The position numbers and the translations under genes are program-made. From Anaeramoeba ignava (Eukaryota > Metamonada > Anaeramoebidae), in contig JAPDFW010000105.1 in the NCBI GenBank assembly GCA_028826165.1, forward strand, positions 1-64,000: a DNA stretch of 64,000 bases, read 5' to 3'. The notes under the pieces are model-generated. The model worked only from the letters and a program-made list of their open reading frames with translations, was not told where the DNA came from and made no database searches. Shown here one piece after another: positions 56,079 through 64,000 of the stretch. Each line of letters opens with the position of its first letter. Position 1 is the first letter of the stretch.

Positions 56079-56674
56079 TATAGAAGAAAAATGAAAATGA
56101 AATTGAAATTAAAATTTAAAATTTAAAATAAATTAAAATAAAAATTGACTTTGAAATTTAAAATTAAAATTAAATTCCTTCAAAAAATTAAATTAAAATA
56201 AATTAAATTAAAATTTAAAATTTAAAATAAATTAAAATAAAAATTGACTTTGAAATTTAAAATTAAAATTTGAAATTAATTGAAATTAAAATTAAAATAA
56301 ATTGAATTGAAATTGAATTGAAATTAAATTTAAAATAAATTGAAATAAAAATTGATTTAAATTTAAATTAAATTGAAATTGAATTAAATTAAATTTAAAT
56401 TAAATTGAAATAAAATTGATTTTGAAATTTAAATTAAAATAAATTGAAATTAAATTGAAATTGAATTGAAATAAAATTGATTTTGAAATTGAAATTTAAT
56501 TTAAAATAAATTCCTTCATTAAATTCCTTCAAAAAATTAATTTGAAATTGAAATTAAATTCCTTCAAAAAATGGAATTAAATTGAATTGAAATTAAATTG
56601 AATTTAAATTGAATTTAAATTGAATAAAATTGAAATGAAATTAAATTGAAATGAAATTAAATTCCTCATCTTCT
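56079..56674. repeat. Low-complexity AAATTGAAATT spacer
   Basis: Imperfect repeats of AAATTGAAATTAAA with a few copies of ATTCCTTCAAAAAATTAA. It separates two minus-strand genes and shows no coding features beyond the T-rich leader of the LRR gene. Confidence 0.75.
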
Positions 56675-59600
56675 TTATAAACAAAATTTCGCATATTTAA
56701 GTGTATTTCGATAATGACTAGTAGCCCAAGTATGAGGAAATAAAGCAGCAAATTTTCTTGCTTCAGGTAAATTTTTTGTTGAGCAAAAAATTAAAAAAGG
56801 TAAATCAGAATGAAGTTGATTCCTTAAAAAAGGCAAAATCACTTTTGAATTATAAAAGTTTGAAATGAATCTCAAATTAAAAACATTTGATCCTGGATGA
56901 GTCTTCAAAAACGAGACAATATCACTTTGAGCAGAAGGGAGATCAATAACTCTTTTAGGAGAAGCATTTGAAACTTCAATTCTTGTTTCGGGAGCAAAGT
57001 GAATTCTAACACTTGATTTTTTGGATTTTTTTTTAATCAAATTATTTTCCTTAAAATCCACATCGCAAAAATAAATTTCTCGGAAAATTTCTGGTTCTGG
57101 AAGAATTTGGAACACAAATCTGAACTGTTCAAAATCAATACTCTTTGCATACTTGAAAACAAGAAGGGCAAGAGTCTTCAAAGAAGAAGAAACATTAGTG
57201 AGTTTTTTTGTGGGGAAAATAGAAGCGGCTTCATTTGCGTTGAATTGAAGCTCGAGAATTGAATTGAGAAGTTCGTTGTAAACAAACAAGCCTCCTTTAT
57301 GAGGAAGAGGATAATCATTTTTGATTGCAAGATACATTCTTTCTTCAATCCCCAGTTTGCGGAGTGTATTGAACGGCTGGATCTTCTGGATCGTTTGCAA
57401 AGATGCTTCTTTTGCTTTTCCCACAAATTCCGTCTTGCTAAGTGGATATGCAAATGGTAATGTCATTCCAGAAAAAAGTCGTGAAAATCGATCCGAATTT
57501 GTTATAAATACGTTTCTGTAATTGCTTTCTTGCACTATTTTCGTTGCAACGCTAATCTTGCGACAGTAAATCATCACAGGAACCTCAGATTTCCATTGTT
57601 TCCGTATTATGGGAAGTAATTCCTTTGCAGAGCTGTTGTTGCATATAATTCTTATTGAGGTTAGATTGTTGGGATCCAAAAGTTCCGACTTCAAAGTGTT
57701 TTCAAGAAAAAATTGATCTTTTGTTGATAATCTTGAGTAAATTTGCAAATTGGGACTTATTTTTTTCAATGTTTGTTCAATTTTCAAATTGTTTCGACTT
57801 GGATCGAACCAATATAACTTTGGTTGAGACTCACTTTCTGTTTTGATTTCATTTACTTCTTTTGTTTTTTCTTTTTCTTCTTTTTTTGGTTGATCCAAAA
57901 TCTCATCATCATCGTCAATATCGCTATAAGAAGATTCGGAAAGTGAAATTGAATCATCTTGCACAATAATTTTTTTCTCATCTTTTTCTTTTTCTTTTTC
58001 TTTTTCTTTTTGTTGATCTTGATTAAAAAGTGCTATAAAATGAAAAACACTCATTGATAATCCAAGTTTAAGAATTCTGAATTTTAGATCATAGAAGTTA
58101 TTTGGAGATTGGTAGTAGCCAATAACCATTGCAGATAATCCTGAGTAATCTTCTTCTTTCATATGGTAGTTTTCATTATTATTGATGATATCAAGAATTA
58201 TAGAAAATCTGAGTCTTACGATATTACTTTTAGTTTGTTTAATATAATTTTCGAGAAGAGAAATTAAAGAAGCGCGTTGATTTCCAGTTTTTTCATTTGG
58301 AATTTCATTTGGAATTTCATTTGGAATTTCATTTTGGATTTCATTTTGAATTTCATTTTTGGATTTCTTTTTGGATTTCTTTTGGAATTTCTTTTTGGAT
58401 TTCTTGATTTTTGACAGCTATATTTTCGTTATTGTTATTATTGTTATTATTGTTGTTATTGTTATTATTATTATTGTTGTTGTTATTGTTATTGTTATTG
58501 TTATTGATCTGTTTCTCATCTTTCACTCCTGATTCTTGTATTGTTGTTGTTGTTGTTGTTGTTTTTGTTTGTTTCACTTGTGTAGGCGCATAAACACGAA
58601 GATTTGATTGATTTGAATTTAATTGAGGAGGTAAAAATGGTCTATTATAATTTGCAAAAGAAGCAAGATCGCAAGTCAAAAGCCAACTTGCAAGCTTATT
58701 ATTTGAACTTTGAGCTTTCTCAAGAGGAGTTTGATTTGCAGAACTTTTAACATTAGTTTGCGCACCATAAGATCTAAGTAAGGGAATCAAATTCGGTGCA
58801 AATTGAACAGCAATATGAAGTGGGGTTTCGCCTTTTGCATCACAAAGACCAAGATTGACCTTGCCTGTTGCCAAAAGTATCTTTACAGACTCAGGGCTGT
58901 TATTGGCGATAGCAAGATGAATTGGGGAAGCCTTTCCGTTATTCTGTTGGTTCACCGTTTTCCATGTTAAAGAATTTTCCTTATTTCCCAAATTTCCATT
59001 TTTGGTATCAATTTGTGTTACATAACGAATCAATGATTGAAGCAATTGGACATTACTTGGATAAACAGATAGATGGAATATTGTGGATCCGTATTTAGTC
59101 TTTTTTTCCAGATCTGCGCCTGCATTTATGAGTAATTGAGCGATTTCGGAATTTCCTGTTTTGGAGAGATAATGAATTGGTGCCCAATCGTTATTGGGTT
59201 GCTTATTAAGATCAGCTCCAAGTCGGATCAGTGTACTAACACAAGAGGCACTCTGATATATAATTGCTATGCACAGCGGTGAAAGCGGGGACTTGTCTTG
59301 TGTTACAGCATTGGGATCCATTTTTCCCTTTTGGATAAGTAATTCAACTGAATTTTCTTTTCCGTGTTTGACAGCAACTTGTAGAACATTCCATCCACGT
59401 TTGTTCTTCTTTGAAAGATCGGCTTTCATCTCAATAACTGCCGTTAGGCACTTCTTGTCATTTGATTTTGCTGCATAGAACACTGCTGTTTCCTGGTGTT
59501 TATCTGCATCCTCAATTCCAAGTCCGTTTTTCGCAAATTCTCGTAAACAATCCAAAAAACCACCACGTGTTGCCACGTGTAAAGGTGAACTTCCATTTTT

Positions 59601-60452
59601 TTTTGTAATTTTCAAGTTGCATTTCAAAGATATAAGTTCGGAGATAATTTTCTTGCTCCCGATTTTTGCGGCTAAATGAGCACAAGTTTCACCTTTTTTT
59701 GTAAGCGCGTTAATGTCAGCACCGGCATTGACAAGTATAGATAAAGGATCATGCCATTGTTGGATGACAGCGATATGCAGAGCAGTAAATCCATCACTTG
59801 TTTTGGCATTGACATCGCAGTGGGAATCCAAAACAGTTTTTAAACAATCCATTTTTTGGTAGAAACAACAATAATGAAGTGGATTAACGCCACTTGAATC
59901 CAAACCATCAATTATTGTTTTTTTCTCTTCTTTTGGCCGTGAACTTTGGGTTACAATTTTAAGCAACGCTTTTACAATCTCAACATAACCTTCAACACAC
60001 GCCAATGTCAGTCCTGATCTTCCTTTCGAATCAAAAAGTCCCAGAGTATCAAAATTGGCATTGACAATTGCCTTCACAACCTCAAGTTGATTACCTGTAA
60101 CTGCCAAATGAATTGCAGTTTCACCAAGTGAGTTTGCCCCCATTAAATCAACTCCGTTTTCAATCAATGTCAATGCAACTTGCCAATGTCTTTTTTTAAT
60201 AGAAACAAGAATTGGAGTATTTTGGAAATTTGTTTTGGGATTTAAATTCACTTTTTTTTTCACAACAGCTTCAACTAAATTGTTTTTACCCATTTGAGAG
60301 CAAATATGCAAAATTGTAAATTTTGTGTCTCCTTCATCACTTTCAAATTCCCCAATTGGAAGATTTAAATCTTCAACAGTTGTTTTTTGAAGATCGGTTA
60401 GAAATTGTTTTTCATTTCCTGAAGTTAATAATTTGTAAAGAGAGTCAGACAT
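56675..60452 (-). CDS. Long ankyrin-repeat protein with duplicated C-terminal alpha/beta domain (about 1258 aa, one frame break)
   Basis: The first ~600 residues are about sixteen ankyrin repeats (GETAIHLAVTGNQLEVVKAI, GFTALHIAVIQQWHDPLSI, GETPLHIAVQFAPNLIPLL). A Thr/Gln linker, an Asn run (58430-58505) and an EIQKEIPKEIQK repeat follow. The frame shifts by one A in CAAAAATGA near 58353 and continues open through EIPNEIPNEKTGNQRASLIS into the C-terminal frame, so I read one gene. The C-terminal ~500 residues hold two similar units: LLPIIRKQWKSEVPVMIYC with FITNSDRFSRLF, and LPFLRNQLHSDLPFLIFCS with WATSHYRNTLKY. A helical middle and a Lys/Glu/Asp-rich stretch accompany them. I do not recognise that domain. 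Intronless, and moderately less AT-rich than neighbours, unlike the exon-per-repeat ankyrin gene next door. Confidence 0.82.
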
Positions 60453-60622
60453 TTTAATAATGAAAAAAAAAATGAAAAAAAAAATGAAAAAAAAAATTAA
60501 AATTGAAATTAGAATTAAAATTAGAATTAAAATTGAAATGAAATTAGAATTGAAATTGGAATGAAATTGGAATTAAAATTGAAATTAAAATTGGAATTGA
60601 AAATGAAATGGAAAATTCTTTT

Positions 60623-61724
60623 TCATTTCTTTCTTTTGAAAATCTTTAACAAAAAATTTCGTAAAATTTCTTTTGGAAAGATTTTCAACGATTCAATAAG
60701 TTTTTCTAAATTCTCAAAAGCAACATTTTCATAAGTATGAAATTTCGAATCAAGATCTAATTCTTGATAAATTTTTTTGATGATCGATATAGATTTGGGA
60801 GAATCATGAGAATAATTTTTATAAAGTAATTGTTTTTGATTTTCATCAGCAATTTCCAGAGCTTGAACAATAAGCCAAGAACATTTACCATCTTGAATAT
60901 CTGTTCCAATTTTTCCAAGAATTTGTGGATCACCATAACAATCCAAATAATCATCTTGAATCTGAAAATACTTTCCCATTTCAAGCAAAATTGGTTTCGC
61001 TTCTTTAAGTAATTGCTTTGTATTTAAATCTTCTCGATAATTTGAAGCCAAAATTACCCCCAAAGCAACGGGTAGGTAAAACGAATAATAAGCAGTTTTG
61101 AGATTAACAATTTGTTCGTGATATTCTTTAGTGAATGTCTCGAAATTAGGAGTTGTATTTGGAGGCGTGGATAACAAATCTAGCATTTGACCCATTTCGG
61201 TTTTCCAGGAAATTTTATGGAAAATATTCATTAATTCAAGATAAATTTTGTCATTTTTGAAATGTGTTTTCAGCAATTTGTAAAGTATATTCTCAAGAAT
61301 AAATGAATCATTAATCGCAATTTCGCCAATAGATTCAAGTTTGTACCAACAAGTTTGACCTCTTCTCATGAGTGATTTGTCCATAATATCATCAGCAACA
61401 AGAAAAAATCCTTGAAGAAATTCCACTGTCCATCCAAGAATTATTGCTTTTTTTAACTTTTCTGAATCTGCATCATTTAAGAAAGACTTGAATGTTTCAA
61501 TTACAGTTATTCCTCTTGTTAGTTTTCCATGAGGAACATTATATTCAATATTCTTTAATTTAAATGTAAGTCAATAAAAAAACATGGAAAAATTGCATAA
61601 GAATTTTTACTTTTTTTAAATGGTCAAGTGCTAATTTTGGTATTTTTGTTTTCATTGAATTAATAATTTCTTCAACAATTTTTGGGAATTCATTTAATAA
61701 AAGCTCTCTGTAATTTTCACTCAT
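60623..61724 (-). CDS. FPPS: Farnesyl diphosphate synthase (347 aa, 2 exons)
   Basis: Exon 1 is 61724-61611 (38 codons) and exon 2 is 61552-60623, both phase 0. First aspartate-rich motif DDIMD at residues 92-96 in FFLVADDIMDKSLMRRGQ, second DDYLD at 238-242 in FQIQDDYLDCYGD, with GKLTRG and KTAYYSFYLP conserved. Aromatic residues ahead of the first motif fit a C15 product. It condenses IPP with DMAPP and GPP to make farnesyl diphosphate for sterols, dolichol and prenylation of proteins such as the Ras and Rab in this window. It probably acts in the cytosol; no targeting peptide is seen. Length is normal for the family. Confidence 0.95.
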
Positions 61725-61744
61725 AATGCAATCAATAAGAAAAG

Positions 61745-62800
61745 AAGAAGGGAAAAATAAAATTTTTTCTAAATAATAATTTAATAATATTTTATTTATA
61801 TTTTTATTTAAATAATAATTTACTTAATATTTATCAATAATTTATTTAATAAAGTAATTCTATTTTTTTTTTTTTATTATTCAAAAAAATTAAAAAAATC
61901 TTTTTCTAAAAAAATAATTAATCAAATTATCTATTTTTCTAAATAATAATAATTTAATAATATTTTATTTATATTTTTATTTAAATAATAATTTAATTAA
62001 TATTTATCAATAAATTATTTAATAAAGTAATTCTATTTTTTTATTTTTTATTATTAAAATTGAAAAAATAATTAATCAAAATATATATTTTTCTAAATAA
62101 TAAATTAATATTATTTTATTTATATTTTTATTTAAATAATAATTTAATTAATATTTATCTATAATTTATTTAATAAAGTAATTCTATTTTTTTTTATTTT
62201 TATTATTAAAATTGAAAAAATGTCAATTAAATAATAAAATTATCTATTTTTTTAAAAATAATAATTTAATAATATTTTATTTATATTTTTATTTTAAATG
62301 AAAAATAATTTAATTAATTTTTATCAATAATTTATTTAATAATTTAATTAATATTTTCTATATTTTTATTTATTTTTATTTTTATTATTAAAATTGAAAA
62401 ATAATTAATCAAAATATCTTTTTCTAAATAATAATTTAATAATATTTTATTTATATTTTTATTTAAATAATAATTTAATTAATATTTATCAATAATTTAT
62501 TTAATAAAGTAATTCTATTTTTATTTTTATTATTAAAATTCAAAAATAATTAATCAAAAATATATATTTTTTTTTAATTAATAAATAATAATTTAATAAT
62601 ATTTTATTTATATTTCTATTTAAATAATAAATTAATTTATTTATTTATCTATAATTTATTTAATAAAGTAATTCTATTTTTATTTTTATTATTATTTAAA
62701 ATTGAAAAAAAAAAATATTTATATTTTTATTTAAATAAAATGATTAATTATTTAATAATGTATTCTATTTTTATTTTCAAAAGTTAGTAATTTGTTTTTT
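61745..62800. repeat. ~150-170 bp AT satellite, about six copies
   Basis: Units marked by AATAAAGTAATTCTATTTTT recur near 61850, 62025, 62176, 62505 and 62660 with decayed copies between. No gene is seen. The array lies between the FPPS start and the Snf7 start, so both promoters must sit at its edges. Confidence 0.8.
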
Positions 62801-62804
62801 GTTT

Positions 62805-62891
62805 TTATTTTTTTTTCATTTTTTTCCTTTTTTATTTTCATTTAAATTTTTCGTTTTTTATTTTATTTTTTTTTTTTAAAAGAATTTTACA
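62805..62891 (+). promoter_or_regulatory. T-rich leader with TTTTCATTTT motif before the Snf7 gene
   Basis: TTTTTTTTCATTTTTTTCC followed by T runs up to the ATG; same arrangement as other genes here. Confidence 0.3.
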
Positions 62892-62993
62892 ATGAAACTT
62901 TTTGGTAGAAAAAAAAAGAAAAATGTCAAACCAACCACAGAACAAACAAGAGAATCAATTACAAAACTTAGAGATACAATTCAAATGTTAGAA
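62892..62993 (+). CDS. Snf7/CHMP4-family ESCRT-III protein, first exon only
   Basis: 34 codons from ATG to the donor GTAATT. The start MKLFGRKKKKNVKPTT and the following helix ESITKLRDTIQMLE match the N-terminus of Snf7/Vps32/CHMP4 (a basic membrane-binding helix with an xLFGRKKK start). The protein polymerises on endosomal and other membranes during scission. The rest of the gene lies beyond a repeat-filled intron that reaches the window end. Confidence 0.85.
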
Positions 62994-64000
62994 GTAATTA
63001 AATTATTTTATATTTTCAAAAAAGGAAAAAAAATCAATTACATTTCATTTTAAAAAAGGGAAAAAAATTAAATTAATTAATTTATAATTTAATTTATAAT
63101 TTTATTTATAATTTTATTTATAATTTAATTTATAATTTTATTTATAATTTAATTTATAATTTTATTTATAATTTTTATATTTTATTTATAATTTTATTTA
63201 TAATTTTATTTATAATTTTATTTATAATTTTATTTATAATTTTATTTATAATTTATAATTTTATTTATAATTTAATTTATAATTTTATTTATAATTTTAT
63301 TTATTTTTATTTTTTATTTTAATTTTATTTATTTTAATTTTATTTATTTTTTTTTATTTATTTTTAATTTTTATTTAATTTTAATTTAATTTTTATTTTT
63401 TAATTTATATTTTTATTTATAATTTTATTTTTATTTTTATAATTTTTTTAATTTTATAATTTTATTTATAATTTTAATTTATAATTTTATTTATAATTTT
63501 ATTTATAATTTAATTTATAATTTTATTTATAATTTTATTTATAATTTAATTTATAATTTAAATTTATAATTTTTATTTATAATTTAATTTTAATTTTTAA
63601 TTTTAATTTTTTATTTTATTTATAGTTTTTTTATTTAATTTTTATTTTATTTTTATTTATAATTTTATTTATAATTTTATTTTATAATTTTTATTTTATA
63701 ATTTTTTTATTTTTTTTTTATATTTAATTTATAATTTTTATTTTATAATTTTAATTTATAATAATATTTTTAATTTTTTATAATTTTAATAATTTTATAA
63801 ATTTTATAATTTTTTATTTATAATTTTATTTATAATTTTTATTTATAATTTTAATTTATAATTTTATTTATAATTTTATTTATAATTTTAATTTATAATT
63901 TTATTTATAATTTTATTTATAATTTTTATTTTATTTATAATTTTATTTAATTTATAATTTAATTTATAATTTAATTTATAATTTAATTTATAATTTAATT
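62994..64000 (+). repeat. Repeat-filled intron, TTTATAATTTTA type, running off the window
   Basis: Imperfect units of ATTTATAATTT continue from about 63080 to the end. No downstream Snf7 exon (expected helix-rich, Lys/Glu/Ala codons) is seen before 64000. Confidence 0.8.

Noticed and set aside
1-64000. tRNA, rRNA or known structural RNA genes
   Set aside because: None recognised on either strand by eye; cloverleaf features such as GGTTCRAATCC were not seen. A covariance-model scan would be decisive.

Overview
This is a very AT-rich nuclear window from a protist. The evidence is spliceosomal introns (GTAA...AG, mostly 50-100 nt), the standard genetic code, Asn/Gln/Glu-rich low-complexity tracts, a histone H2B gene, Ras, Rab11-like and ESCRT-III genes, and many BTB-domain proteins (RCC1-BTB, BTB-ARM, BTB-TLDc, ankyrin-BTB). 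The gene content would suit an anaeramoebid or a similar amoeboid protist. That placement is inference; no marker gene in the window settles it.

Layout, left to right. (1) 1-13430 and about 16720-29584 are the arms of a large imperfect inverted duplication. Each arm carries, transcribed outward from the centre, an RCC1-BTB gene (two in the left arm; one plus a remnant in the right), a small two-exon gene, a gene for a serially repeated multi-pass membrane protein, and a BTB/coiled-coil/armadillo-repeat gene with one repeat per exon. The left arm runs off the start of the window and is poorly preserved there. (2) The spacer, 13676-16594, holds one intronless, distinctly GC-richer gene for an integrin-alpha-like surface protein: seven FG-GAP repeats, FN3-like domains and one membrane span. 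(3) 29655-38062 holds an RCC1-BTB fragment, a BTB-BACK-coiled-coil-TLDc gene split by a 2.7 kb MULE DNA transposon, and related ~145-bp satellites on both sides of that gene. (4) 38063-50279 holds histone H2B, a nine-exon PH plus inositol-5-phosphatase gene, a Ras GTPase with an altered switch II, an unrecognised three-exon gene and a seven-exon Rab11-like gene. (5) 50400-55252 is an ankyrin-BTB gene whose introns appear to contain 15 exons of exactly one codon each. (6) 55295-64000 holds an LRR protein, a long ankyrin protein with an internally duplicated C-terminal domain, farnesyl diphosphate synthase, satellite DNA and the first exon of a Snf7/CHMP4 gene.

The most unusual signal is in the ankyrin-BTB gene. 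Seven of its introns contain the pattern AG-NNN-GT(A/T), 15 times in all. Treating each NNN as a 3-nt exon keeps phase 0, cuts the long introns into pieces of 53-93 nt like the gene's ordinary introns, and restores the residues missing from the ankyrin loop (D-x-x-G-x-T-P-L-H) at six junctions. Two other genes (inositol 5-phosphatase and Rab11-like) appear to have a first coding exon that is only the ATG.

Many genes carry 1-2 nt frame breaks, mostly at A or T runs. The two arms are often broken at different places, so some breaks are probably consensus errors rather than real inactivation. Gene models below were built by hand from splice consensus, phase and protein-family fit; none has transcript support here.
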